This document shows positions 7,373 to 16,985 of a DNA stretch of 64,000 nucleotides, piece after piece. A program made the translations under genes and the position numbers. The notes below the pieces were generated by a model. That model was not told the DNA's origin. It saw only the letters and a list, made by a program, of their open reading frames with translations, and did not search any database. The stretch spans positions 3,690,501-3,754,500 of the forward strand of contig NZ_CP029773.1 in assembly GCF_003205835.1 (NCBI RefSeq), in the 5' to 3' direction. Source of the DNA: Stenotrophomonas maltophilia (GTDB taxonomy: Bacteria > Pseudomonadota > Gammaproteobacteria > Xanthomonadales > Xanthomonadaceae). Every line of letters starts with the position of its first letter. The first letter of the stretch is position 1.

Positions 7373-7909
7373 TCAGTACCGCTTGATCCCCGGTACCGTG
7401 CAACCTTCAATCTGCGCATGCGCCGACACCGCATTCTCCTTCTCGCCCCGCGCCAGGCGCGACTGCTCGATCGTCGCCCAGTGCCGGCGGCACAGCGGCC
7501 CCGTCTTCGAACCCAGGTCGATCGCCTTGCGCGCGAACGTCTCCGCCTGCGCCCACTGGCCCTGCAGCAGCGCCAGCTCGGCGCGCTCCTGCAGCACCGC
7601 CGGGTCACCCGCCACGATCTCCAGCGCATGGTCCAGGCTGCTGGCGGCACCGGCCAGATCGTTGGCCTGGCGCTGCGCCTGCGCGGTCACCCGCAGATCT
7701 TCCACCTGCGAATCACGCAGCGGCTGCACCGACAGCTCCTTGTCGTCCGGACCCGCAGCTGCGTTCACGGCGGCCAGACGCTGCGCCGGCGTGGTGGTAT
7801 CGACCGGCTTGACCACTGGCGGTGCGCTGCTCACGCAGGCGGCCAGGGCCAGACTGAGGCCGGTCAAGGCCAGGGGCTGCAACAGGGATCGCATGTTCAT
7901 CGACATCAT
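7373..7909 (-). CDS. TPR-type outer-membrane lipoprotein
   Basis: A 178-residue protein with a type II signal peptide; the lipobox LALAAC places the lipidated Cys near residue 25. The mature part has two or three helix-turn-helix units resembling TPRs (for example DLAGAASSLDHALEIVAGDP and ELALLQGQWAQAETFARKAI). It has no catalytic motif. Its ATG overlaps the mrcB stop by 3 bases, so it is coupled to PBP1B. By position and type it could be a PBP1B-associated lipoprotein, loosely analogous to LpoB or CpoB, but it lacks recognisable LpoB sequence and this is inference. Several in-frame ATGs lie within the first six codons. Confidence 0.75.
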   Translation of the reverse strand: MMSMNMRSLLQPLALTGLSLALAACVSSAPPVVKPVDTTTPAQRLAAVNAAAGPDDKELSVQPLRDSQVEDLRVTAQAQRQANDLAGAASSLDHALEIVAGDPAVLQERAELALLQGQWAQAETFARKAIDLGSKTGPLCRRHWATIEQSRLARGEKENAVSAHAQIEGCTVPGIKRY

Positions 7910-10347
7910 CGGCTCGGAGGAGGAGAGGCTGCGGCAGGTGCCGCGGCAGGTTCGGCAGGCGCTTCCGGCTTGCGGTCCAGTCCGAACCAGCTACGCCAGC
8001 CACCGCCTTCGCCTTCGGCACCGCCCTGCCCATCCGGCGACGTCGCCGGTGCGCACGGTGCATACGCCGGAGCGTAGCCGACCACGAACGGGAAGCGGCG
8101 GGCACCCGGGCAGCCTTCATCGGTCGTGTTGAGACCGGTGGGTGCCACCGACTGCCAGTCCAGGCCCTTGTTGCTGACCCGCAGCGGGGCACTCGGCAGG
8201 CGCTGGAAGATACCCGACCACACCCGCATCGCACCGGTGGCGCCGTACAGGCCGGCCTGCTCGTTCTGGTCGTTGCCGATCCAGATCACCGCCAGATGAT
8301 CACCGGTATAGCCGGCATACCAGCTGTCACGGCCGTCGTTGGTGGTGCCGGTCTTGCCGGCCGGCTGCAGGCGGCCCAGGCCATCGGCATTCAGTCGCTG
8401 CGCGGTACCACTGGCGACCACCTGCTGCAGGCCGACGCTGATCAGGTTGGCGGCGATCGAGTCACCTTCCTGGGCCGGTGCCGGAGTCTTGTCATACCGC
8501 TTGAGCAGTTTGCCCTGCGGGTCGAGCACGCCACGCACCGCGTGCAGCGGCTGGATCTCACCGCCGGACGCGAGGAACTGGTACAGCTGCGCCATCGCGT
8601 ACGGGCTCTGGTCGGTCGAGCCGAGGATCACCGCCGGATTCGCCTCGGCCTTGATGCCGGCCAGCACGTGGATCAGCTGGGTCACGCGTTCGGGGCCGAC
8701 CTGCATGCCCACGCGCACCGTGGCCTGGTTGTAGGAATGCGCCAGCGCGTCGATCAGGCGCACGGTGCCATGGCTGCGGTTGTCCGCGTTGCCAGGGGTC
8801 CAGTTGCGGCCACGGCCGAGCTGGACGGTCACCGGTGAATCGTCAACCCAGCTGGCCAGCGAATAGCGGTCCGGCTGTGCCAGCGCCAGCAGGTACACGA
8901 ACGGCTTCAGCAGCGAACCGACCGGGCGCTGTGCCTCGATCGCACGGTTGAAACCGACCTCGGACACTTCACGGCTGCCGATCACGGCCAGCACGTCGCC
9001 GTTGTGCACGTCGGTCAGCACCATGCCGGCCTGCAGTTCGGGGCGACGCTTGCTTTCCAGCGACTTGATGGTGCGGGTCACCGCACCTTCGGCATAGGCC
9101 TGCGCGGACGGCGACATGCCGGTCATCACGCTCAGGCCGGCCCCCTGCAGTGCCGATTCCGGATAATCATGGCCGAGCTGGCGGCGAACCAGATCGACGT
9201 AGGCCGGGAAGCGGTTGGCCGCAACCAGGCCGGGGGTCTTGGGCACCCCCAGCGGCGCTTTCAGCGCACGTTGGTACTCGGCGTCGTCGATCAGCGTGGC
9301 CTCGTGCAGCTTGCCCAGCACGAAGTTGCGGCGGTCCAGCGCACGTTCCGGGTTGCGCCGCGGATCATAGAAGGACGGGCCTTTGACCAGGCCGATCAGC
9401 AGCGCGATCTGCTCGGTTTCCAGCGACGACAGGTCGCGGCCGAACCAGAACTCGGCACCGGAGGACATGCCATGGATCGCCTGGCTGCCGCGCTGGCCCA
9501 GGTACACCTGGTTGAGGTAGGCCTCGAAGATGGTGCGCTTGTCGTAGCGCGCTTCCATGATCAGCGCGTAGAGCACTTCGTTGAACTTGCGGGTGACCGT
9601 CTGTTCCTTGCCGATGCCGAGCAGGCCGCTGCGGGCCAGCTGCTGGGTCAGCGTAGAGGCGCCCTGGCGGCTCTGGCCACCGGAGCGGATGGTCACCCAC
9701 ACCGCACGGGCGATGCCGGACAGGTCGATGCCGTGGTGGCGGTTGAAGTCCTTGTCCTCGACCGCCTGCAGGCCGGTCACCAGCAGGTCCGGCGCCTCAT
9801 CCATGCGGATCAGGCGGCGTTCTTCCTGCTTCTGCCCGTACAGGGTGGCGATGCGCGCCGGGTCCAGCCGTGCGGCCTTCAGCGCCTTGCGGTTGTCGGC
9901 ATCACGCAGCGACGCGACCGCACCGTCGGACAACGACAGTTCCAGCCGGCGCGGGGCGACCCGGCCGTCGACATCGTTGTAGCCGCGGCTGGAAATGACG
10001 AAACGCCCGCCGTTCACCGCATAGGTGGCTGGCTCCTTGCCCTGGCCGTCATCGCGGTAGGCAGAAGCGGCCAGCTCGGTCTTCAGGGTCGCCGCATCCA
10101 TTGCCTTGCCGGGCGTGAGCACCAGCGGACGCGCGTACACACGGGTCGGGATCTGCCAGCGCAGTTCACCGAAGCGTTGGGTGACCTGCTGGTTCAGGTA
10201 CAGCGTATAGGGGATCAGGAAACCCAATCCCAACGCGACCGCAGCCATGCTCCAGGTGATCAGCCGGCGCCGCCACAGCGGGCCGTTGTCCTGCTGGTCG
10301 TCGTCGTCGAAATCGTCGATGTCGTCGGAATCGTAGCGTCGGGGCAC
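7906..10347 (-). CDS. mrcB: Penicillin-binding protein 1B, bifunctional peptidoglycan synthase
   Basis: An 813-residue class A PBP. It has an acidic cytoplasmic N terminus (DDIDDFDDDDQQD), a TM helix at about 29-50, a UB2H domain (about 65-150), GT51 glycosyltransferase with catalytic Glu near 197 (VEDKDFNRHHG), and a transpeptidase with SLLK at 478-481, SYN at 538-540 and KTGT at 665-668. It polymerises lipid II and cross-links the sacculus at the inner-membrane face. The UB2H domain identifies PBP1B rather than PBP1A. The downstream gene for a TPR lipoprotein overlaps its stop codon. It is divergent from the glycosyltransferase across 96 bases. Confidence 0.94.
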   Translation of the reverse strand: MPRRYDSDDIDDFDDDDQQDNGPLWRRRLITWSMAAVALGLGFLIPYTLYLNQQVTQRFGELRWQIPTRVYARPLVLTPGKAMDAATLKTELAASAYRDDGQGKEPATYAVNGGRFVISSRGYNDVDGRVAPRRLELSLSDGAVASLRDADNRKALKAARLDPARIATLYGQKQEERRLIRMDEAPDLLVTGLQAVEDKDFNRHHGIDLSGIARAVWVTIRSGGQSRQGASTLTQQLARSGLLGIGKEQTVTRKFNEVLYALIMEARYDKRTIFEAYLNQVYLGQRGSQAIHGMSSGAEFWFGRDLSSLETEQIALLIGLVKGPSFYDPRRNPERALDRRNFVLGKLHEATLIDDAEYQRALKAPLGVPKTPGLVAANRFPAYVDLVRRQLGHDYPESALQGAGLSVMTGMSPSAQAYAEGAVTRTIKSLESKRRPELQAGMVLTDVHNGDVLAVIGSREVSEVGFNRAIEAQRPVGSLLKPFVYLLALAQPDRYSLASWVDDSPVTVQLGRGRNWTPGNADNRSHGTVRLIDALAHSYNQATVRVGMQVGPERVTQLIHVLAGIKAEANPAVILGSTDQSPYAMAQLYQFLASGGEIQPLHAVRGVLDPQGKLLKRYDKTPAPAQEGDSIAANLISVGLQQVVASGTAQRLNADGLGRLQPAGKTGTTNDGRDSWYAGYTGDHLAVIWIGNDQNEQAGLYGATGAMRVWSGIFQRLPSAPLRVSNKGLDWQSVAPTGLNTTDEGCPGARRFPFVVGYAPAYAPCAPATSPDGQGGAEGEGGGWRSWFGLDRKPEAPAEPAAAPAAASPPPSR

Positions 10348-10443
10348 GGGGATGCGAGAATGTAAGGTCTGGCGAGTCTACCCCAGCCGCTGCGGCTGGC
10401 GGATTCTCCCGGGTTCCCCTGCTTAAGCTGGAGTTGCAACCGG

Positions 10444-12543
10444 ATGGCGATGTCCCTGGCCGAGATCCGATACCTGATCAACCGCCTGTCGGGCCTGGCC
10501 CGCCGGAGCCTGGCCAGCCTGCGTACCCGTGGGTGGCGGGCGACCTGGCAGCGCATCCGCGTGCACACCCAGCGCGCCGTCCCCGCCCCACGCACGCCGT
10601 TGTTCCTGCCACCGGAACAAGCGTTCGCCCCCTTCACGGTGCCGTTCAGTGAAACGCCGGAAGTGAGCATCGTCATCCCGGTCTACAACCACGTCGGCCA
10701 CACCCTGGCCTGCCTGCGTGCCCTGGCAGCGCACCCGCCGGCGGCGGCCTGCGAGATCCTGGTGGTGGATGACGGCAGCAGTGACACCACCCCGCAGTGG
10801 ATGCCACAGGTGGCCGGACTGCGCTATGAGGTACGTGAGCGCAATGGCGGCTTCATCGAAGCCTGCAATGACGGCGTCGCACGCGCACGCGGCCGCTTCG
10901 TGGTGCTGCTCAACAACGATACGGTGCCGCAGCCGGGCTGGCTGGATGCACTGCTGGACACGTTCGCCAATACCCCCGAGGCCGGGCTGGTCGGCAGCCA
11001 ACTGCTGTACCCGGATGGCCGACTGCAGGAATCGGGGGGCGTGATCTTCGCCGACGGCAGCGGCTGGAGCTACGGCCGCTTCGAGGCCGCCGACGACCCG
11101 CGCTTTGCCAGCCTGCGTGACGTCGACTACTGCTCCGGCGCGGCGCTGATGCTGCCGCGCGCCCTCTGGCAGCAGCTGGGCGGCTTCGATACCCGTTACA
11201 AGCCGGCGTACTACGAGGACACCGATCTGGCTTTCCGCGTTCGCGCCCAGGGCCTGCGAGTGCTGGTGCAGCCGGCCAGCCGCGTGGTCCACGATGAAGG
11301 CACCAGCAACGGCACCGATACCGGCAGCGGGGTGAAGGCCTACCAGGTGCGCAACCAGGCCATCTTTGCGACCAAGTGGGCGGCCGAGCTGGCCCACCAT
11401 CCTGCAGTGGGTGCGGTGCCGTCGCCTGCGCTGCTGCAGCGCGGCCGCCGCCAGGTGCTGATCCTCGATGAGGAAGTCCCGAGGCCCGATCGCGATTCCG
11501 CCTCGCTGCGCCAGGTCAACCTGATCCGCCTGCTGCTGCAGGGCGGCGCTCACGTGGTGTTCGTCCCCACCCGCCGCGAACACGGCGGCGCTGCCACCGA
11601 GGCGCTGCAGCGGATGGGCGTGGAAGTCTGGTACGCGCCGTTCATTGATGGCGTGGCCGGCTGGCTGCGCACGCACGGTGCGCGCTTCGACGTGGCGCTG
11701 CTGGTCCGCCATCATGTTGCCCACGAGTGCCTGCCGCTGCTGAAGCGCTATGCCCCGCAGGCACGCACGGTATTCGACACCGTGGACCTGCACTACCTGC
11801 GCGAACGCCGCGGTGCCGAAGTCGCCGGCGACACCAGCCTGCTACGGGCCGCCGAGCGCACCCGTACCAGCGAACTGGCGGTGATGGAGCAGTGCGACAT
11901 CACCGTGCTGGTCAGTGCCGCCGAGCGCGAGCAGCTGCAGGCCGACGCCCCTTCCGTGCAGGTGGAGCTGATCTCCAACCTGCATGACCTCGCCGGTGCC
12001 GGCAAGCCGTTCGAACAGCGCCATGACCTGGTGTTCGTCGGTGGCTTCCGCCATCCGCCGAACCTGGATGCCATGGAGTGGTTCATCGGCGAAGTCTTTG
12101 CCGGCATCCGCGCCCGCCTGCCCGAGGTACGCCTGCACTGCATCGGTGCCGCCACGCCGGAATCGCTGCTGGCGTTGGCCGCTCGCCAGCCGGGCGTGCA
12201 GATGCATGGCTTCGTCGAGGACATCACGCCTTACATGGACGGTGCCCGCATTTCCATCGCGCCACTGCGCTTCGGCGCCGGCGTGAAGGGCAAGATCAAC
12301 CTGAGCATGGCCCATGGCCAGCCGGTGGTCGGTACCACCTGCGCCGTGGAAGGGATGCACCTGCACCCGGGCCTGGACGTACTGGTGGCCGATGATGCGG
12401 CGGGCTTCGCCGATGCGGTGGTCCGCCTGTACCAGGATCCGCAGCTGTGGCAGCAGTTGTCCGACGCCGGCCTGGCCAACATCGCAGAGCACTTCTCCCT
12501 CGACGCTGCCCGCGCGACCGTGCAGCGGGTGTTCTTCACCTAA
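10444..12543 (+). CDS. Two-domain glycosyltransferase (GT2 + GT4)
   Basis: A 699-residue protein joining two glycosyltransferase folds. The N-terminal GT2/GT-A domain has SIVIPVYN (75-82), DDGS (109-112), LLNNDT (155-160) and YYEDTDLAFRVR. The C-terminal GT-B/GT4-type domain has FVGGFRHPPNLDAMEWF (about 530) and APLRFGAGVKGKINLSMA (about 606). No TM segment or signal peptide is evident, so it is cytoplasmic and probably adds two sugars of a surface glycan (O-antigen or rhamnan type). It stands outside any glycan cluster. A second ATG lies two codons in. The last 4 bases overlap the convergent gene at 12540. Confidence 0.88.
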   Translation: MAMSLAEIRYLINRLSGLARRSLASLRTRGWRATWQRIRVHTQRAVPAPRTPLFLPPEQAFAPFTVPFSETPEVSIVIPVYNHVGHTLACLRALAAHPPAAACEILVVDDGSSDTTPQWMPQVAGLRYEVRERNGGFIEACNDGVARARGRFVVLLNNDTVPQPGWLDALLDTFANTPEAGLVGSQLLYPDGRLQESGGVIFADGSGWSYGRFEAADDPRFASLRDVDYCSGAALMLPRALWQQLGGFDTRYKPAYYEDTDLAFRVRAQGLRVLVQPASRVVHDEGTSNGTDTGSGVKAYQVRNQAIFATKWAAELAHHPAVGAVPSPALLQRGRRQVLILDEEVPRPDRDSASLRQVNLIRLLLQGGAHVVFVPTRREHGGAATEALQRMGVEVWYAPFIDGVAGWLRTHGARFDVALLVRHHVAHECLPLLKRYAPQARTVFDTVDLHYLRERRGAEVAGDTSLLRAAERTRTSELAVMEQCDITVLVSAAEREQLQADAPSVQVELISNLHDLAGAGKPFEQRHDLVFVGGFRHPPNLDAMEWFIGEVFAGIRARLPEVRLHCIGAATPESLLALAARQPGVQMHGFVEDITPYMDGARISIAPLRFGAGVKGKINLSMAHGQPVVGTTCAVEGMHLHPGLDVLVADDAAGFADAVVRLYQDPQLWQQLSDAGLANIAEHFSLDAARATVQRVFFT

Positions 12544-14126
12544 TCCGGGCGACCGCCGGCGCGGCGCAGGCGGTCTTCGAACGCCGGCAGCTCGGCCAGG
12601 TCCGGTTGCAGCAACCGGGCCTGTTCGGCAGCGTGTGCGGCAAACGCCAGGTCTCCATTGCCGAGCCGTTCGCTGCCGATCGCCAGCCAGCGCTGGGCCA
12701 GGCGCAGGCGTGCCGCGGGAAGTCCAGCCGCGGTCGGCGACAGGGTCTGCCACGCCTGCAGGCAGGCACCGGCCGCCTGCACGCGATTCTGCCGCAGGTT
12801 GTCGTCGAAACAACTTCGGCTGGCCGGCAACAGGCGGGCTGCAGCGGCCTTCACCCGTGCATCGCGTGGCGCCAGTGACTGCGCTTCGCGCAACGCGTCG
12901 AACGCACTGTGGCCGGGGGGGCTGATCCATTGCCCAGCGCGTTCGGCGCGCTCGATCCTGCGCAGGTGGTCGGCGGCAGTCTGGCGGCCGGCGCTTGCGT
13001 TGTGTGCTTGGAGCCGAAGCGGCTGCTGCAGCGCTTCTGGCGGCCTTGGTGTGGCGGCGCTACTGCCAGGAGCCTGTGCGAGCTGCTGTCGTGCGGCCGG
13101 TGAGGCGCCCAGTTCTTCCGCCAGCGCGGCATCCGCCTGCGCCGCCTCGAACTGGAAGTCGTCGGCCTGCTTCTGGCTGCGTGCCAGTACGGCCTGCAAC
13201 GCCTGTTCGCGGCCGCGCTGGGCATTGGGATCATCGGCCGCCACCGCAAGAACCGCCAGGAACCCCTTGGCCGCCACGTCCAGCTGCCGCCGCTGCAATG
13301 CACGTTGCGCCTGCCTCAGGCGCTGATCTACCGCCCGCGCCAACGCTTCCTGGCTGGCGGGCAGATCGGCGTGGCCGGCATCGAACTGGCGCGCGCGCTG
13401 CACGATCACAGCGGCTTCGGCCAGGTCCCCGCGCCCGGCCAGCGTACGCGCATGCTGCAGCAGATCGCTCAGTGCATCTTCGCGCCCTTCCAGCGCCGGC
13501 AGGTTGTCTGGCTGCAGTGCCAGGATGCGCTGGAACAGCGGCAGTGCACTGCTGTCGCCATCGTCGAGCCGCCCGGCAGCGAGGGCATTGCGGGCCTGCG
13601 CCAGCAGCGCACCGATGCCCGCCCCGGCACTTCGCCGTGCCTGCAACTGGCGGGCGACGGCATCTGCATCGCCTTGCGGCACCTGCAGTTCGCGGGCCAG
13701 TGCCAGCACCTGCGCACTGCCGTCGAGATCATTGTTCTCAAGTTTGTCGCGGGCCTGCTGCAGGGCGGCGGCGGCCGTTCGTGCCAGGCCTTCACGGGCC
13801 TGCGGACGGTCGCCATCCAATGCCAGCACGGCCTGGTAACGTTCGCGTGCGCCACTGCCGTCGGCCGCGCTCAGTCGGCCGCTGGCAAGCGCACGATCGC
13901 CCTCGACCAGCAGCTGTTCGATCTGCGGTTCATCCCAGAACCAGTCAGCCAACGGCTTGCGCAGCAGCACCAGCAGCACGAACACCGCCAGCGCTGCGAC
14001 CAGCGCCCAGCGCCACACCCGGCGCGCGTGGCGGGCCTGCAGCCACCACCAACGGCCTTCGCGGCGGACGCGGTCCAGCGCAGGATGTTCAGCGCCATGC
14101 GGGCGATGCGGAGGCTCGCGTTCCAT
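12540..14126 (-). CDS. Membrane-anchored helical-repeat protein of unknown function
   Basis: 528 residues. A basic cytoplasmic N terminus is followed by one TM helix (about 38-55, RWALVAALAVFVLLVLL) and a long periplasmic region of Ala/Leu/Gln-rich helical pairs. At least five TPR-like units recur (for example YQAVLALDGDRPQAREGLAR, LFQRILALQPDNLPALEGRE and KGFLAVLAVAADDPNAQRGR). It has no enzyme motif. Repeats of this sort usually mediate protein contacts. It is 30 bases upstream of relA on the same strand order (relA first), possibly cotranscribed. I do not recognise a named family. Confidence 0.75.
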   Translation of the reverse strand: MEREPPHRPHGAEHPALDRVRREGRWWWLQARHARRVWRWALVAALAVFVLLVLLRKPLADWFWDEPQIEQLLVEGDRALASGRLSAADGSGARERYQAVLALDGDRPQAREGLARTAAAALQQARDKLENNDLDGSAQVLALARELQVPQGDADAVARQLQARRSAGAGIGALLAQARNALAAGRLDDGDSSALPLFQRILALQPDNLPALEGREDALSDLLQHARTLAGRGDLAEAAVIVQRARQFDAGHADLPASQEALARAVDQRLRQAQRALQRRQLDVAAKGFLAVLAVAADDPNAQRGREQALQAVLARSQKQADDFQFEAAQADAALAEELGASPAARQQLAQAPGSSAATPRPPEALQQPLRLQAHNASAGRQTAADHLRRIERAERAGQWISPPGHSAFDALREAQSLAPRDARVKAAAARLLPASRSCFDDNLRQNRVQAAGACLQAWQTLSPTAAGLPAARLRLAQRWLAIGSERLGNGDLAFAAHAAEQARLLQPDLAELPAFEDRLRRAGGRPD

Positions 14127-14156
14127 GCGTGCAGGGTAGCCGGGGCAGCGTGAAGC

Positions 14157-16313
14157 TCAGCCGAGGCGACGCGCCTCGCTCACGCCGGGCAGCGCATCCA
14201 GCTTGCCCAGCAGGGTCGACAGCTGGCCGTAGTCGCTCACCTTCAGGCGCAGGCGCAGATGGGCACGGCCACTGTTGCGCACGTTGTCACTGTGGATGTC
14301 GAGCACGTAGGCGTCTTCCTGGGCGATCAGGTTGGTGATGTCCTTCAGCAGCCAGCGGCGGTCGACTGCAGTGACCACCACGTCCACCTCGTAGCCACCG
14401 CCGGCCTGGCCCCACTCCACCGGCAGGATGCGCTGCGGGCTGGTGGCTGCCAGCCGGGCCAGCGCAGCACAGTCTGCACGATGTACGGTGACACCCCGGC
14501 TACGGGTCAGGTAGCCGACGATCGGTTCGCCGGCCACCGGCTGGCAGCAACGCGCCAGCTGTACCAGCAGGTTGCCCACGCCCTGCACGGTGAACTTGGA
14601 CTTGCCCAGGTTCTCGCGGCGCGCGGTCGGGCGTGGCAGGCTCGGCGCAGGTGCCGGCTGGCTGGCCGCACGCTCCGCCTCCAGCAGGGTACGGCTGACC
14701 TGGTTCGGGCCGGTATCACCCAGCGCCACCTGGATGTAGAGATCGTCGACGCTGTCGGCATGGAACTTCTTCGCCGCCACCGACAGGTCCGAATGCTGCA
14801 GGCCGAGCCGCTTCAGTTCGCGCTCAAGCAGTTCGCGGCCGGCCTGCACGTTGCGCGCGCGATCCAGCTTGTGGAACCAGCTGCGCACCTTTTCGCGCGA
14901 GCGGTTGCTGGCCAGGAAGCCGTTGGCCGGCATCAGCCAGTCGCGACGCGGGTCGGCCTCCTTGCCGGTCAGGATCTCGACGCGGTCGCCGCTGCGCAGG
15001 CGGTAGGTCAGCGGCACGATACGGCCATTGACCTTCGCACCACGGCAACGGTGGCCCACCATCGTGTGCACCTGGTAGGCGAAATCGAGCGGCGTGGCCC
15101 CCTGCGGCAGGTCCAGCACCTCGTCCTTCGGGCTCAGTGCATAGACCCGGTCCTCGGTCAGCTCGGCATCGAGCGCCCCGGCCAGTTCATTGCCCTGCCC
15201 ATCCTGCGCCTGCTCCAGCAGTTGGCGCATCCAGGTGATCTTGCGGTCGAAGGACTTTTCCGCGCCCTTGCCGCCTTCCTTGTACTTCCAGTGCGCGGCC
15301 ACGCCCAGCTCGGCCTGCGAATGCATCTCGTGGGTACGGATCTGCACTTCGATGGTGCGGCCTTCCGGACCGACCACGGCGGTATGCAGCGAACGGTAGT
15401 CGTTGGCCTTGGGCCGGGCGATGTAATCGTCGAACTCGCTCGGCACCGGCGCCCACAGCGCGTGCACCACGCCCAGCGCGGCGTAGCAGGCGGCGACATC
15501 ATCGACCATCACCCGCACCGCGCGGATGTCGTACAGCTGGTCGAACGCCAGCCGCTTCTTCTGCATCTTCCGCCAGATGCTGTAGATGTGCTTCGGGCGG
15601 CCACTGACCTCGGCCTTGATGCCCTGCGCGACCAGTTCACGCGACAGCACCTTCTTGACGTTCTCGACGTAGCGCTCGCGGGCGATGCGGGTCTCGTCGA
15701 CCTCGCGGGCGATGCGCCGATAGGTCTCCGGCTCCAGGTGGCGGAACGCCAGGTCCTCCAGCTCCCATTTCAGCTGCCAGATGCCCAATCGATTGGCCAG
15801 CGGTGCATGGATGTCACGGGTCAGCTGCGCCAGCGCGCGACGCTGCTCATCGTCCAGCTTGTCGGCCGCGCGCATCCGGGCCAGCTGCCGGGCCAGCAGG
15901 ATCGGCACCACGCGCAGGTCGCGGATGATCGCCAGCAGCAGGCGGCGCAGGCCTTCGCTGTTGCGCCCGGCCTCGCGGCCGGCGTGCAGCGCCCACACCG
16001 GATCGGCCGCATCCTGGCCATCCAGCAGGCCGATCACCGCGGCCTTGTGGTTGCCCAGCGGCAGTTGCTCCAGGCTGGCGCGCAGGCCGGGCAGATCGAA
16101 CAGCAGGGCCGCGACCACCGCGCCTTCGTCGGCCGAGAGCATCGCCAGTGCGTCGAGGGTGTCGCCCAGAACCGACCAGCTGGCGCGCATCTGGTGGTCG
16201 CACTCCGGCGCTTCCCAATGCTCGCGCAGGGCCTGGCGCAGCGGAGCGGGCAGCACCGCTGCCGAGGGACGGTTCAACAAGGCATCCAGGCCGGGGACGG
16301 AAGCGCGGTTCAC
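14157..16313 (-). CDS. relA: GTP pyrophosphokinase RelA, (p)ppGpp synthetase
   Basis: 718 residues. The order is a degenerate HD region, the (p)ppGpp synthetase domain (YDIRAVRVMVDD, EFDDYIARPKANDYRSLHT, AHWKYKEG), a TGS domain (EDRVYALSPKDEVLDLPQGA), and a C-terminal zinc-finger/ACT region (ARCCQPVAGEPIVGYLTRS, then VVVTAVDRRWLLKDITNLIA). The hydrolase HD pair is lost: the corresponding segment reads AALLFDLPG. The acidic EFDD motif is the RelA type rather than the RFKD of SpoT, so this should be a monofunctional stringent-response synthetase that senses uncharged tRNA on ribosomes. Confidence 0.94.
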   Translation of the reverse strand: MNRASVPGLDALLNRPSAAVLPAPLRQALREHWEAPECDHQMRASWSVLGDTLDALAMLSADEGAVVAALLFDLPGLRASLEQLPLGNHKAAVIGLLDGQDAADPVWALHAGREAGRNSEGLRRLLLAIIRDLRVVPILLARQLARMRAADKLDDEQRRALAQLTRDIHAPLANRLGIWQLKWELEDLAFRHLEPETYRRIAREVDETRIARERYVENVKKVLSRELVAQGIKAEVSGRPKHIYSIWRKMQKKRLAFDQLYDIRAVRVMVDDVAACYAALGVVHALWAPVPSEFDDYIARPKANDYRSLHTAVVGPEGRTIEVQIRTHEMHSQAELGVAAHWKYKEGGKGAEKSFDRKITWMRQLLEQAQDGQGNELAGALDAELTEDRVYALSPKDEVLDLPQGATPLDFAYQVHTMVGHRCRGAKVNGRIVPLTYRLRSGDRVEILTGKEADPRRDWLMPANGFLASNRSREKVRSWFHKLDRARNVQAGRELLERELKRLGLQHSDLSVAAKKFHADSVDDLYIQVALGDTGPNQVSRTLLEAERAASQPAPAPSLPRPTARRENLGKSKFTVQGVGNLLVQLARCCQPVAGEPIVGYLTRSRGVTVHRADCAALARLAATSPQRILPVEWGQAGGGYEVDVVVTAVDRRWLLKDITNLIAQEDAYVLDIHSDNVRNSGRAHLRLRLKVSDYGQLSTLLGKLDALPGVSEARRLG

Positions 16314-16441
16314 AGCATCGAGCAGGCAAGACAGAGGCCTCTACACTAGCGCCGGCGCCGTTCAGGGACAATCGCCGCGACTGCATCGCCCGGCATCAGC
16401 ACATGCCGCTACACTCCGCACAAACCCAGGAGAGTCCCGCC

Positions 16442-16978
16442 ATGCCTTCGATTGCCCTGCCTTTCCCCCCCCGGTTGCTGGCCTGCGCCGCGGTACTGCT
16501 GATGCTGTCGGCACCGGCGCTGGCCCAGCGCGTGGTGGAAGGCGACCTGCAGCAGCAGATGTCGCCGGCCGAGTTCAAGGCAGCGGGCCTGGACAAGCTC
16601 AACGCCACCGAGTTGGCCGCGCTCAACCGCTGGTTGCAGGGCAAGGTCGAGTCAGCCACCACCCAGGCCGTGGCCGCCGTCCGCGAAGAGGCACGCGAGG
16701 AAGGACGCCAGGAAGTGATCGTGAAGAATCGCGGCTTCTTCGATTTCGGCAGCAGCGAGCCGATCACCGGCGTGCTGCAGGGCGAGTTCCGCGGCTTCGG
16801 CAAGGGCCGCATTTACGTGCTGGACAACGGCCAGGAATGGGAGCAGACCGACACGTCCACGACCCCTGGGGTGCGCAAGCAGTCGCCAAACGTCAGTATC
16901 AAGCCCGGAATGCTCGGTGTCTGGTACATGAAGATCGAAGGCGTGAACGTACAACCGAAGGTACGCCGTACCAAGTAA
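16442..16978 (+). CDS. Small secreted protein of unknown function
   Basis: 178 residues. A clear signal peptide (PPRLLACAAVLLMLSAPALA, cleavage before QRVVEG) is followed by a charged helical segment (about 50-85, VAAVREEAREEGRQEV) and a beta-rich C-terminal part (FRGFGKGRIYVLDNGQEWEQ, ending KVRRTK). The ATG at 16442 is preceded by AGGAGA at a good distance; an upstream in-frame ATG would bury the signal peptide. No family recognised with certainty. It is divergent from relA and convergent with hrpA across a nested palindrome. Confidence 0.75.
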   Translation: MPSIALPFPPRLLACAAVLLMLSAPALAQRVVEGDLQQQMSPAEFKAAGLDKLNATELAALNRWLQGKVESATTQAVAAVREEAREEGRQEVIVKNRGFFDFGSSEPITGVLQGEFRGFGKGRIYVLDNGQEWEQTDTSTTPGVRKQSPNVSIKPGMLGVWYMKIEGVNVQPKVRRTK

Positions 16979-16985
16979 CGGCTTG

